The notes under the pieces: model-generated | Database searches by the model: none | What the model was told of the DNA's origin: nothing | Seen by the model: only the letters and a program-made list of their open reading frames with translations | Shown here: positions 35,775 through 45,113 of the stretch, one piece after another | Position numbering within the stretch: position 1 is the first letter of the stretch | Layout: every line of letters starts with the position of its first letter | NCBI RefSeq assembly: GCF_051488685.1 | Contig: NZ_JBPSEH010000003.1 | Coordinates: 124,001-188,000, forward strand | Length of the DNA stretch: 64,000 nt | Origin: Melioribacter sp051488685 | GTDB lineage: Bacteria; Bacteroidota; Ignavibacteria; Ignavibacteriales; Melioribacteraceae | Direction: 5' to 3' | Translations under genes and position numbers: made by a program

Positions 35775-37982
35775 CTAGATATTTTTATCTTCACAGTTAA
35801 AAATCACAATGAAAACAGAACCTTCGCCTTTTTTGCTTTTCACATCAATTATAGCATTGTTCAACTTGCAATACTTCTCAACCAAAGCCAATCCTAAACC
35901 GTTACCATCGTACAATCTGGTATAACCGGTCTCTTCTTGAGTAAACGGCATGAATAATTTTTTCATAAACTCTTCACTCATTCCAATACCAGTATCTGAA
36001 ACTTCAACTTTAATTTTGTTATCAAACTCTGAAACTACAATTTTCACTTCTCCTTTATTCGTATATTTAATAGCATTATCAACCAGATTAGCAAATATTT
36101 GATGTATGCTGTATTCGTCCCCTTTAATTTTAGTATTCTTTGCAAAACATTCATACTTTAGGCTCAAACCCTTATTTTGTGCTAAAATCTTGAATTCTCC
36201 GAGTATCTTATTACTCAAAATTTCCCTTAAATCAAGAATTTTAAATTGTGCCTCGTAAGAATTGGTTTGTATTTCGGAATAGTTAAGTATCATATCAATT
36301 GTTCTGATTATTCGTGCAGCAGCAATATTAATACTTTCAAATAGTCCTTCTATATCAGAATTATTCGATTCTGGAATTTCGTCTCGAATTAACTGCATAC
36401 TTCCCGTAATAATATTGATCGGGGTTCTTATTTCATGCGACATTTGAGCTAAAAATTCCGTTTTCATTCGATCAGAAAGCTCTGCTTTGTTTTTGGCTAT
36501 TTTTAGTTCTTCAAGTATTTTTACACGTTCTATAAATTGTCCAAGTTGGTTTGCAATAATTTCAAGCGTTCTGAGGTCATCCTCTGAATAGGCAAGTTCA
36601 TTTTCATAGTCCTGAAGAGCAATTACTCCAATGGCTTCGCCGTTAATTGCATTAATTATCGGTGCACCCATCCAGATAGCTGCTTTGTGGCCTATTATTT
36701 TAATACCTTCATTTTCATTGGGATCGGCATCACGTAACTTGACGAGCTTTGCTTTTTTATTAACTCTAACATAATCTGTAAGTCCATTTTTCAAATTAAT
36801 TGGTTTATTAATTACATAATCATCATACAGATCGATATGATAAATCAACCGATACAAATCACTTTCATTATCATAGAGAGCTATATAGAAATTTTCTGCT
36901 TTTAATATTCTTTTTATTTCCTTGTGAATTTGAGCGGAAAATTCAGCCAGACTTATTTCGGAGATGGATATACCTGAAATATCGTAGAGCAATTCTTTTA
37001 CCTTTTCATTTTTCTTTTTTTCTGTAATATCTCTTGAAACGCCAATTATACCGATCGGATTTCCAAATTCATCTCTTAAAAAACTTGTATTAATGCTCAG
37101 TTCAACTAAGTTTCCGTCTTTTCGTAATGCCTGAAATTCAAAAATTCGTGTGCGACTTTTATCAGCATCGGGTAGTTGCTCCTTTGCAAGTTCTTCATTG
37201 AGCCATGCATTTATTTTTTTCAAAGTTTCAACCGGGAATAAATCTTTTAGCTTTAATTTCATACACTCTTCGACAGAGTACCCAAGATGATTCTTTACAG
37301 AAGGACTGATATAAAGAGGTTTAAAGTCTAAGTCGGTCAACCAAATTGTGTCAGTTATGTTATCCGTTATTAGTTTAAGCTTTTCTCGTTCACTCGATAA
37401 TTGTTGTTCATAGTAAATTCTTTTTTCTTCATTAAGAAAGATTAATCCGAGTAAAGTAGTAGCAATTGGAAATAGGGTCACAAACGGCAGCCAGATTTGT
37501 CGTATTATAAACCAGCCGCTCGGAAATGGTATTATGAGTAGTTGTGAAATTAGAGTTACAATGTGCCCAATCAGACCTGCAAAAAATAGAGTTGTTAAAG
37601 TATAATAGATAGGATTGTTATTATAGTGACGTCTAATAATTAATCCGGTTAATGCAGTTCCAATAATAGTCGCCACACCCGCCAGGATTCCAGAGCCACC
37701 CATATATATTCTGAAGCTCGATGCAATAATAACAGCAATCGTAGTGCTAATTGGTCCACCAAAGAGCCCTGTCACAATCATAATAATCGAACGTCCATCA
37801 TAAATAATTCCAGGTGCATATCGATACGGAATGTTCATCCCTGCTATAGCCGACGCGCCAAAAACAATTCCTATTAGGATGTTAAAGAGCACTCCGTTTT
37901 TTTTACGTAAATTGTAGAGAAGATTAAACGAGGAACCGATTGCAATCAGCAAAGAAGCGTTTAATAAAAGAGCTCTTAACAT
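35775..37982 (-). CDS. membrane sensor histidine kinase (5TM-LYT, PAS, GAF, HisKA, HATPase)
   Basis: The 735-residue kinase has about six N-terminal membrane segments (residues 1-185) with the LYT-type 5TM signature PYRYAPGIIYDGRSIIMIVTGLFGG. A PAS domain follows (about 200-320; IWLTDLDFKPLYISPS, RDEFGNPIGIIGVSRDIT), then a GAF domain (about 335-480). The HisKA H-box is EFLAQMSHEIRTPINIITG and the ATPase boxes are LVDNAIKYTN, VSDTGIGMSEE and NGLGLALVEKYC. It is an intact hybrid-free kinase. The likely partner is the LytTR response regulator 400 bp upstream on the same strand, since 5TM-LYT kinases typically pair with LytTR regulators. The HisKA output domain differs from the LytS type, so the pairing is inference. 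Confidence 0.92.
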   Translation of the reverse strand: MLRALLLNASLLIAIGSSFNLLYNLRKKNGVLFNILIGIVFGASAIAGMNIPYRYAPGIIYDGRSIIMIVTGLFGGPISTTIAVIIASSFRIYMGGSGILAGVATIIGTALTGLIIRRHYNNNPIYYTLTTLFFAGLIGHIVTLISQLLIIPFPSGWFIIRQIWLPFVTLFPIATTLLGLIFLNEEKRIYYEQQLSSEREKLKLITDNITDTIWLTDLDFKPLYISPSVKNHLGYSVEECMKLKLKDLFPVETLKKINAWLNEELAKEQLPDADKSRTRIFEFQALRKDGNLVELSINTSFLRDEFGNPIGIIGVSRDITEKKKNEKVKELLYDISGISISEISLAEFSAQIHKEIKRILKAENFYIALYDNESDLYRLIYHIDLYDDYVINKPINLKNGLTDYVRVNKKAKLVKLRDADPNENEGIKIIGHKAAIWMGAPIINAINGEAIGVIALQDYENELAYSEDDLRTLEIIANQLGQFIERVKILEELKIAKNKAELSDRMKTEFLAQMSHEIRTPINIITGSMQLIRDEIPESNNSDIEGLFESINIAAARIIRTIDMILNYSEIQTNSYEAQFKILDLREILSNKILGEFKILAQNKGLSLKYECFAKNTKIKGDEYSIHQIFANLVDNAIKYTNKGEVKIVVSEFDNKIKVEVSDTGIGMSEEFMKKLFMPFTQEETGYTRLYDGNGLGLALVEKYCKLNNAIIDVKSKKGEGSVFIVIFNCEDKNI

Positions 37983-38390
37983 TTATTCTCTTTTTGAAGT
38001 TTATATATTCCAATTAACGATTGCAAAAAGGATCTAGAAAAAACCTGATAATAAATTATAACTTAACTTTAGATTAATCAATTAAAATTCATTCGTTATA
38101 TTAAGAAATCATTTTTCTGAAAGTTTTTTTGAATACTGCTTAATAATTCTATCAATATTTACTGAACATACAAAACTTAATAGTAATATTATTTTCGTAT
38201 TAGAACTCCTGTATTAACAGCAGGAGAAGTTCAATAAACAGTTTAATTGGAATTTATAATCGTGTTCTAATTGCTTGATGAGTATTTATGACTAATTTTT
38301 CATTTAGCAAAAAGTGGATTTCACCATTATTTGCTCAGCGTTAAAGATTCTCTTATTTCTATAGGTATTTTATCAGGAAAAGAATAATAA
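37983..38390. other. 408-bp intergenic region
   Basis: AT-rich spacer between the kinase and response-regulator genes. At 38203-38232 it contains a hairpin (GAACTCCTG against CAGGAGAAGTTC with a 3-nt bulge). This could be an mRNA 3' end or attenuator for the upstream operon, although no T-run follows. No gene or RNA family is recognised; an 18-codon frame near 38289 is not convincing. Confidence 0.45.
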
Positions 38391-39116
38391 TTACTTTATC
38401 ACTTTCCCTTTCAAATCTGCCCAATAACTTTTTCCTATCCTTACAGGCCGGTCATAACCTTCGAGATTAAAAATCCTCGTTTGATCTGATAATTTTTCGA
38501 TTTGCTTTACGTAATTTAGATTTATAATTACACCCCTGTGTACCCGGGCAAAATGACTGGGTAGAATTTCTTCCCAATTCGACATCGATTTTCTGATGTT
38601 GTATTTATTACCATCGCTGGTTGTAATAATTGAATAAATATTGTCCGCTTCGATAACAACTATCGATTTAACCATTACTTTTACAATTTTATTCCCAGCA
38701 TCAACAAAAAGAAAATCCTCCAAAGTCAGTCTATTTTCTTTGTAATTAGTTTTTTTCTTCAATTGTACTTCAATTGCTTTTATAAGCTCCGATATTTTAA
38801 ATGGTTTTGTCAGGTAATCGTCTGCACCCATTTCCATTCCTTTCCTGAAACTTTCCCGCTCCGATTTTGCGGTTATAAAAATGAATGGAATATTCCTAAA
38901 CTCCTCCAAGCTGCGAACTTTCTCGATTACCCAGTAACCGTCGTATTCAGGCATCATAATGTCGCAAAGAATAATGTCGGGTTTAACTTCTTTTATAAGA
39001 CTCAATCCTTTAAAGCTGTCGTATGAGATAAATACTTCAAAATCATTCAAACTCAAGGCGGATTTTATACTTTCACACAACACCTTGTCGTCTTCAAGCA
39101 CAACAATTTTTTTCAT
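38391..39116 (-). CDS. LytTR-family response regulator
   Basis: The 241-residue protein has an intact receiver: acidic residues Glu8/Asp9/Asp10, phosphoacceptor Asp52 (IILCDIMMPEYDG), Thr in FITAKSE and Lys in YLTKPF. A LytTR DNA-binding domain is at about 150-235 (VVIEADNIYSIITTSDG, ARVHRGVIINLNYVKQIE, PVRIGKSYW). It should activate or repress genes after phosphorylation, probably by the kinase at 35775. Its start lies 5 bp after the stop of the upstream TIGR03545 gene, so it is transcribed from the same operon as the two membrane proteins upstream, an unusual arrangement. Confidence 0.93.
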   Translation of the reverse strand: MKKIVVLEDDKVLCESIKSALSLNDFEVFISYDSFKGLSLIKEVKPDIILCDIMMPEYDGYWVIEKVRSLEEFRNIPFIFITAKSERESFRKGMEMGADDYLTKPFKISELIKAIEVQLKKKTNYKENRLTLEDFLFVDAGNKIVKVMVKSIVVIEADNIYSIITTSDGNKYNIRKSMSNWEEILPSHFARVHRGVIINLNYVKQIEKLSDQTRIFNLEGYDRPVRIGKSYWADLKGKVIK

Positions 39117-39121
39117 TGTCC

Positions 39122-40969
39122 CTACTTTATGAGTTTATTGAGTTGTTTTTCGATGAATCCTTTTTTCTCTTCTTCGAGTCGTTTGTTTAATTCTTTTTTC
39201 TTCTCTTCAATCAACTTGTCATAATTTTCAACCAGCTCTCTATATTGATTAATCCGCTCTTCAATGGGCACAACTTTTTCATTGTAAATTTTTTCAAGTT
39301 CTGCTCTTTTGGCAGCCACAATCTGGTCGAATCGTTCTTTCAACCGCCCTTTCAACATCTCTACTTCCTGACCGATCGACCTTCGAATGCCAGCGGCAAT
39401 TTCCTCGTCTAAATTTGTGCTCAGGGAGATATCATATTTCCCATCATCAATCCAGAATCTGAGAGTTGTACTAAGTTTTTTAATACCATTCAATGTATTG
39501 TATACAATTCTTTCAACTATTGATTCGGGCTGTTTTTCAAAAAATAGAATCATATTTGTAAATGTATTATCCAGAATCACGTTCAAATCATTTTCGTTAA
39601 TGAAGATATCAGCCTTTGTGGATAAGAAAGCATTGTTAATTTCTGTGGGCAAAAATTTATTGGTGCCAAGTTTAACTTTTCCAACAGGAACGTCTCTGAG
39701 TTCAATTCTATACTTATCAATTTTACGAAAATTTCTTCTTTCGATTGTACCAGCAATAAAAACATGGCGATTGTTACTCAGTTCACCTTCGAGTTTAAAA
39801 GTGATCGGCTTACCCGTAAGATTTTGATTGTCGGAAATATTTTCTATTGTACCTTTACCCACAAAAATTCGACTGTTTGGATTTCCACCCGTTACTCTGA
39901 TTTCTTTTATCCAGAAATCGGGATATGTGCCTTCTACCGGGAATTCGATGTCTTGTCCTTCGAAACGGGGCGGCTTCTCGTAGTCTGGTTCAGGTTTGTA
40001 TTTCTGAATGCTTGCATTAATCAATTCCGCATAGGCGATGTAATTCTTTGCTCGCTCCTGGATTTCATTACCAATAATTATCGGCGCCAATCGGGGAGAT
40101 TTAATGTCGGGTAATCTCGCCAGCTGTTTTAGTCTCTCGTAATCTTCCAAAGAAATTCTCCGAAGGGTGTCATACGCATTTCTATAATATGTAACTTCGC
40201 TTTTTATTTTATTGAATCGCTCTTCATATTCAGTTTTAATTTGTTTTAATGTTTTATATCCCCTGTCGGCTTTTTCGATTGCTGCTAAAATATTTTGAGC
40301 ATTATTTAGACTCTTCGGTTCGATCTTTTTAATTTCCTCAATCTGTTCAATTAATTTATTTTTATTTCTTTCGTATTGACTAACAATTTCATTCCACTGG
40401 TCAGCAGTTTCCGATACTTTTAAGCGGAGGGAATCAGCGAAGTAATATGTTTTTAGGTCGAGTAGTTTAATCAGACTGTCGGGATTAAAATTCTTTTTAA
40501 TGTCATTAATGTCGAAGCGGGGTATGTTGCCCATCATTTCGTCGAAGGCTTTACGGTAAGACCTAATAAACGACTTTTCTGCCCTGTAAAGAGTCGATTT
40601 TTTCCTTTCATCTTCGGGTAAAGCACCGTCGGTCGTTCTTTTACTTAGCAATTGTAATCCGTTAATATCAATTTTTTCAATGATTATCTTTTTTCTGAGC
40701 AATTGATTAAAGTCGACTCCGAACTTAACTTCGCCTGTTTCAATAGCATTTGTCCACGTGTTATACGGATTGGCAATTTGAAGTTTTTTCCAGGTAATTT
40801 CGATTGGAATAAAACTAAGATGTAAATCGTCGACTTCCGCTTTGGCTCCCGTAACGGATTCAATTGAAATTTCGATTGCTCTTTCTACCCATCTGTCCGC
40901 AAAAAAATAGACAAGTCCACTTACAAGAAGAACAACAAACAGTAAGAAAAAAAGAACTCCCTTCCTCAT
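39122..40969 (-). CDS. TIGR03545-family AsmA-like envelope protein
   Basis: The 615-residue protein has an N-terminal membrane anchor (KGVLFFLLFVVLLVSGLVYFF). The AsmA/Mdm31-like beginning follows (FADRWVERAIEISIESVTGAKAEVDDLHLSFIP), then a long predicted helical middle (about 130-330; many Glu/Lys/Arg-rich heptads). A beta-rich part and a final coiled coil end the protein (EKIYNEKVVPIEERINQYRELVENYDKLIEEKKK). It matches the uncharacterised TIGR03545 family, usually next to a TIGR03546 gene, as here. Its start overlaps the upstream gene by 4 bp. A role in envelope lipid or membrane biogenesis is inferred from the AsmA resemblance. Confidence 0.85.
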   Translation of the reverse strand: MRKGVLFFLLFVVLLVSGLVYFFADRWVERAIEISIESVTGAKAEVDDLHLSFIPIEITWKKLQIANPYNTWTNAIETGEVKFGVDFNQLLRKKIIIEKIDINGLQLLSKRTTDGALPEDERKKSTLYRAEKSFIRSYRKAFDEMMGNIPRFDINDIKKNFNPDSLIKLLDLKTYYFADSLRLKVSETADQWNEIVSQYERNKNKLIEQIEEIKKIEPKSLNNAQNILAAIEKADRGYKTLKQIKTEYEERFNKIKSEVTYYRNAYDTLRRISLEDYERLKQLARLPDIKSPRLAPIIIGNEIQERAKNYIAYAELINASIQKYKPEPDYEKPPRFEGQDIEFPVEGTYPDFWIKEIRVTGGNPNSRIFVGKGTIENISDNQNLTGKPITFKLEGELSNNRHVFIAGTIERRNFRKIDKYRIELRDVPVGKVKLGTNKFLPTEINNAFLSTKADIFINENDLNVILDNTFTNMILFFEKQPESIVERIVYNTLNGIKKLSTTLRFWIDDGKYDISLSTNLDEEIAAGIRRSIGQEVEMLKGRLKERFDQIVAAKRAELEKIYNEKVVPIEERINQYRELVENYDKLIEEKKKELNKRLEEEKKGFIEKQLNKLIK

Positions 40970-41490
40970 ATCTGCATATCCCTTATTTTAATGTACCATT
41001 TGACAATATCGTTATGCCTGAGGATTTCATAGATTTTCAATTTCTGAATTTTAGAATAGAGTTTTTTTCTGTAAAGCACAGTTATTTTTTTCATACCAAT
41101 ATAGACTGGCAGGAATAAAACTAATGCAGTCAAAAAACTGCCCATTACTACAGTATTGTTAAAGTTTGTAAGTGGCGCCACAGGTGCATTGTAGAGATAT
41201 GTCCAGAAACCTTTCAGAAAATCGACCTGCGTAAGAATTTGAAAGCCGAGCCAGTGAAAAAACGGATCGAATAGATAAGCAATAAGATTGCAAAACGTAA
41301 TAGATAGGAATGCTGCGGCGAGATTAACATTCAAAGAGAGGAGAATAATCCAAAGTAGCAATCCCTGCAAATTGAATGAAGGCGACAACCCGATAGCCAT
41401 ACCGATTGCAAAGCCGCCTGCTATTTGTGCGGGCGATTGACCCTCTCTGAATATCTTAATTACATCTTTTATTAATTTAATCCAGAACAT
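40966..41490 (-). CDS. TIGR03546/DUF2062-family membrane protein
   Basis: The 174-residue protein has the DUF2062-like core QSPAQIAGGFAIGMAIGLSPSFNLQGLLL, with two or three further hydrophobic segments (LSLNVNLAAAFLSITFCNLIAYLF; MGSFLTALVLFLPVYIG). This is the TIGR03546 family. It overlaps the downstream TIGR03545 gene by 4 bp (ATGA), a constant pairing in other genomes, and so the two proteins are thought to act together in the cytoplasmic membrane. It is the first gene of the unit that also includes the LytTR regulator. Confidence 0.87.
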   Translation of the reverse strand: MFWIKLIKDVIKIFREGQSPAQIAGGFAIGMAIGLSPSFNLQGLLLWIILLSLNVNLAAAFLSITFCNLIAYLFDPFFHWLGFQILTQVDFLKGFWTYLYNAPVAPLTNFNNTVVMGSFLTALVLFLPVYIGMKKITVLYRKKLYSKIQKLKIYEILRHNDIVKWYIKIRDMQI

Positions 41491-41691
41491 GTTTTTTTCT
41501 ATTTTTTTGAAAACTATAATTAAAAATAAAGAAAACTATTTATAGTAAATAAAAAATTTTGTTATGTTAGAATCTATAAAACGAGGATACAAAAGTTCCA
41601 ATTTTTTTAAGAAAATATTTGCATCTCAATTTTGCATACCTTATATTTTAAGTCACAATTTTACATTAACCTAAATAAATAAGAGTGTGCT

Positions 41692-42138
41692 ATGTTAGAC
41701 GACTTAGATATTGCCATACTGAAAAAACTTCAGGAAAATGGCAGGACAAAGCGGAGCGAACTTGCCGAATTGATCGGCTTATCCCTCCCTTCGCTCAGCG
41801 AACGGCTCAAAAAGCTGGAAGAACATGGAATCATTGAAGGCTACTACGCCAAACTTAATCGACACGTATTCGGCTACGATATTATGGCATTCATTATTGT
41901 TATGATGGATTCCTCGAAGAACTATGAAAAACTTGCCGAGCACGTTAAAAAGACTCCGGAAATTCTCGAATGCTATGCTGTTCTGGGTGAAGGTTCACAC
42001 ATATTGAAAGCAATCGTTAAGGATACTAAATCCCTCGAACAGTTGCTTAATAAGATTCAATCCTGGCCGGGAGTTACTCGTACTGTTACTAATTTTATTT
42101 TATCAACTATTAAAGAAACAACAAAAATAAATCTATAG
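41692..42138 (+). CDS. Lrp/AsnC-family transcriptional regulator
   Basis: The 148-residue protein has the Lrp HTH (LDDLDIAILKKLQENGRTKRSELAELIGLSLPSLSERLKKLEEHGII) and a C-terminal RAM effector domain (about 65-145; FIIVMMDSSKNYEKLAEHV, ILECYAVLGEGSHILKAIV). Such proteins bind amino acids and regulate amino-acid genes. It stops 9 bp before glutamine synthetase, so it probably regulates glnA and is co-transcribed with it. A direct test is absent; the effector is unknown. Confidence 0.93.
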   Translation: MLDDLDIAILKKLQENGRTKRSELAELIGLSLPSLSERLKKLEEHGIIEGYYAKLNRHVFGYDIMAFIIVMMDSSKNYEKLAEHVKKTPEILECYAVLGEGSHILKAIVKDTKSLEQLLNKIQSWPGVTRTVTNFILSTIKETTKINL

Positions 42139-42147
42139 GAGTAAGCA

Positions 42148-43578
42148 ATGGGCAAAGAAAAAGAATCTGCAGTCGAAAAAATTCTTTCTTATATAGAAAA
42201 GAATAAGATTGAATTCGTCGATTTGAAATTCATGGATTTCCCCGGGCAATGGCAGCATTTTACTGTACCAATTAGAGTATTCGACGAATCATCCTTTGAA
42301 AATGGATTTGGGTTCGATGGTTCATCTATCAGGGGATGGAAAAGAATTAATGAAAGCGATATGATTATAATACCCGATCCTGATACAATGTTTTTTGATC
42401 CATTTATCGAAGCCCCGACTATTTCCTTAATTTGTGATGTTTATGAGCCGGCAACAAAAGAAAAATACGACCGTTGCCCTCGTAATATTGCTCAAAAAGC
42501 CGAAGCATACCTTAAATCGACAGGTCTTGCCGACACATCATATTTCGGTCCTGAAGCCGAATTCTTTGTTTTCGACGATGTCCGTTTCGATTCCGGACCA
42601 AATTTTGCTTTTTATCAAGTCGACTCGATTGAAGGCAAATGGAATTCCGGACGAGAAGAAAATCCTAATCTTGGATATAAACCACGTTATAAAGAAGGAT
42701 ACTTCCCTGTTCCACCTACAGACCAGTTGATGGATTTAAGGAATGAAATGGTGCAAAATCTTTTAAAAGTAGGCATCGAAGTTGAAGCACAGCATCACGA
42801 AGTTGCTAGCGGTGGTCAGTGTGAAATTGACATGAAATTTGCTCCGCTTCTTAAAGCCGCCGATCAGTTATTATTATTCAAATATATTGTTAAAAATACT
42901 GCCCGCAAGCATAACAAGACTGTAACATATATGCCCAAACCGATTTTTGGAGACAATGGTAGCGGCATGCATGTTCACGTCAGTTTATGGCTGAAAAACA
43001 AACCACTTTTTGCAGGTGGTGGTTACGCTGGTTTAAGTGAAACTGCTCTCTATTTTATTGGTGGTATTTTGAAACACGCCCCCTCCCTTCTTGCATTTAC
43101 GAATCCTACAACAAATTCATACAAACGACTTGTTCCGGGATTTGAAGCTCCCGTTAATCTTGCATATTCACAACGCAATAGAAGTGCCTCGATAAGAATA
43201 CCAATGTATTCGAATTCACCGAAGGCAAAACGAATTGAATTCCGTTGCCCTGACCCTTCGAGCAATCCATATCTGGCATTCTCGGCAATATTAATGGCAG
43301 GTCTTGATGGGGTTATGAATCGTATTGATCCAGGAGATCCGCTCGACAAGGATATTTATGATATGTCGCCCGAAGAATTGAAAGACGTACCTTCAACTCC
43401 GGAATCGCTCGGGGCAGCACTCAGAGCTCTTGCCGACGATCACGAGTATTTGTTAAAAGGTAACGTATTTAGTGAAGATGTAATTAATGCATGGATTAAT
43501 TATAAATTGGAAAGAGAGGTCAAACCGATGGCATTAAGACCTCATCCGTTCGAATTCGAGCAATATTTCGATGTATAA
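42148..43578 (+). CDS. glnA: glutamine synthetase, type I
   Basis: The 476-residue enzyme condenses glutamate, ammonia and ATP to glutamine. GSI motifs include FGFDGSSIRGWKRINESDM near residue 52, FGPEAEFFVFDD, ASGGQCEIDMKF, KPIFGDNGSGMHVHVSLW and the Glu flap/active-site region VNLAYSQRNRSASIRIP with RIEFRCPDPSSNPYLAFSA. A tyrosine in DKDIYDMSPEEL aligns with the adenylylation site of enteric GSI, so adenylylation control is possible. An AGGAG ribosome site lies ahead, and the Lrp gene is 9 bp upstream. A bidirectional hairpin follows. Confidence 0.97.
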   Translation: MGKEKESAVEKILSYIEKNKIEFVDLKFMDFPGQWQHFTVPIRVFDESSFENGFGFDGSSIRGWKRINESDMIIIPDPDTMFFDPFIEAPTISLICDVYEPATKEKYDRCPRNIAQKAEAYLKSTGLADTSYFGPEAEFFVFDDVRFDSGPNFAFYQVDSIEGKWNSGREENPNLGYKPRYKEGYFPVPPTDQLMDLRNEMVQNLLKVGIEVEAQHHEVASGGQCEIDMKFAPLLKAADQLLLFKYIVKNTARKHNKTVTYMPKPIFGDNGSGMHVHVSLWLKNKPLFAGGGYAGLSETALYFIGGILKHAPSLLAFTNPTTNSYKRLVPGFEAPVNLAYSQRNRSASIRIPMYSNSPKAKRIEFRCPDPSSNPYLAFSAILMAGLDGVMNRIDPGDPLDKDIYDMSPEELKDVPSTPESLGAALRALADDHEYLLKGNVFSEDVINAWINYKLEREVKPMALRPHPFEFEQYFDV

Positions 43579-43602
43579 AGAACTTCCTCCCTCATCTATT
43601 TT

Positions 43603-43635
43603 ATCCCGGTTTATGCATTTATGCATAGCCGGGAT
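43603..43635. terminator. bidirectional terminator between glnA and crtI
   Basis: ATCCCGG/CCGGGAT outer stem plus an inner ATGCAT/ATGCAT stem, flanked by T-rich (plus) and A-rich (minus) tracts between the convergent genes. Confidence 0.8.
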
Positions 43636-43636
43636 T

Positions 43637-45112
43637 TTATATTTTTGAATCATATATACGTTCAGCAACCAGCCGAGAACTAATAACTGCCATCGGCAAG
43701 CCTGCGCCTGGTACGGTAGAAGCTCCTACGTAAAAAGTATTTTTAAATTGTTCATCAAAATTTTTGGGACGAAAGGCACCCACCTGTTTTATATCATGTG
43801 CTAGTCCTAAGCCAGAACCTTTATATAAATTAAATTGGTCCTGCCATTCTAATGGAGTAAAAGCTTTTTTATAAATTATATCTTTGGAAATGTCTTCACC
43901 AATTCTTTCCGAGAAATCATTTATTATACTATTTACAATTGAATCCCTATCTGACCAGTCTTTTTTATAAATTAGATTCGGCACTGGACATACAAAGAAA
44001 AGTGCTTCACACCCTTCGGGAGCACATTCATTATTATATTTTGAAATTACATTCACATAATAATATGGTTTCTCTAAAATTCCAGGATCACGCATAACAT
44101 CGCGAGAATATTCTTCGAAATTATCACCAAGAAAATAATTATGATGTTCCACCTGCTGCAATTTACGATTAACTCCGATATAAGCCGTGAGATAACCCAT
44201 TGTCCAGTTCATTTTATTTAGCTTCTGATCAGAAAATTTTGTGCGTTTGAATACTTTCCCCCTGAACCAAGCTGCATCGGAATTTATTACAAAGAGATCC
44301 GCTTTCCATTCTTTGCCATTTTGATCTATGAGCGATATTAGCTTATCTTTATTTCCTCTAAAATCCACAATTTCGGTATCATAATAAAACTCAGCTTCCA
44401 ATTCACGTAGACGATTAACTAGACTTGTAACAATAGTGTACATTCCACCTTTTACATTATAATATCCGGTGTATTTAAATTCTATGTAAGATAATAAAGT
44501 ATAAACGGCATTTGTATCAAAAGGAGTACGCCCGAGAAAGAAAGCAATTAAAGAAATTATCTGTCTTAATTCTTTCGATTCAAAAAAAGAACTGGTTTGT
44601 TCCCAAAAAGATTTAATAAGAACCGGAAGGTGAGCGGGATTTACTTTCATTAACGCCAGAATAAATTCAAAAATTGTATCAAAATTTTGCTTTATAACAA
44701 TATCAACCGTATCCTTATATATTTGCTCGCATTTTTTTAAATAAGCTCTAAATTTTCTTTCAAATTGTGGTTCTAATTTTTCAAGTTGTTCATTCAATTT
44801 TTCAATGTCTTTATATATATAAAATGGTTTCTCTCCATTCTTAAAATGAACTGTATAGAGAGGATTAAGTTCAATAAATTCAAATGGCATAGAAATGCCA
44901 CAATCATTCATCAATTCTTCGAATTCGTAAGGCATGCTAAAAAAGCTAGGCCCCGTATCAAAAGTAAATCCGGCTTCTTTAATTCGGTTCAGCCTTCCAC
45001 CAGGTTGATGATTTTTTTCGACAAATATAACTTTGTAACCTCTGGAAGCCAATCGCAGACCCGTTGCAAGTCCACCAATTCCCGTACCCACAATCAATAC
45101 TTTTTTATTCAT
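43637..45112 (-). CDS. crtI: CrtI-type phytoene desaturase
   Basis: The 491-residue FAD enzyme has the dinucleotide-binding start KVLIVGTGIGGLATGLRLASRGYKVIFVEK, followed by the CrtI motif NHQPGGRLNRIKEAGFTFDTGPSFFSMP. The C-terminus ends with NTFYVGASTVPGAGLPMAVISS, typical of bacterial carotenoid desaturases. It converts phytoene to lycopene-type carotenoids or desaturates related intermediates. It is the last gene of the minus-strand carotenoid unit, 1 bp after the TPR gene stop. It could also be a CrtD-like desaturase acting after the hydratase; only one desaturase is in the window. Confidence 0.93.
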   Translation of the reverse strand: MNKKVLIVGTGIGGLATGLRLASRGYKVIFVEKNHQPGGRLNRIKEAGFTFDTGPSFFSMPYEFEELMNDCGISMPFEFIELNPLYTVHFKNGEKPFYIYKDIEKLNEQLEKLEPQFERKFRAYLKKCEQIYKDTVDIVIKQNFDTIFEFILALMKVNPAHLPVLIKSFWEQTSSFFESKELRQIISLIAFFLGRTPFDTNAVYTLLSYIEFKYTGYYNVKGGMYTIVTSLVNRLRELEAEFYYDTEIVDFRGNKDKLISLIDQNGKEWKADLFVINSDAAWFRGKVFKRTKFSDQKLNKMNWTMGYLTAYIGVNRKLQQVEHHNYFLGDNFEEYSRDVMRDPGILEKPYYYVNVISKYNNECAPEGCEALFFVCPVPNLIYKKDWSDRDSIVNSIINDFSERIGEDISKDIIYKKAFTPLEWQDQFNLYKGSGLGLAHDIKQVGAFRPKNFDEQFKNTFYVGASTVPGAGLPMAVISSRLVAERIYDSKI

Positions 45113-45113
45113 A

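Noticed and set aside
38289..38345. 18-codon frame in the kinase/regulator spacer
   Set aside because: Too short and without ribosome site or conservation evidence.
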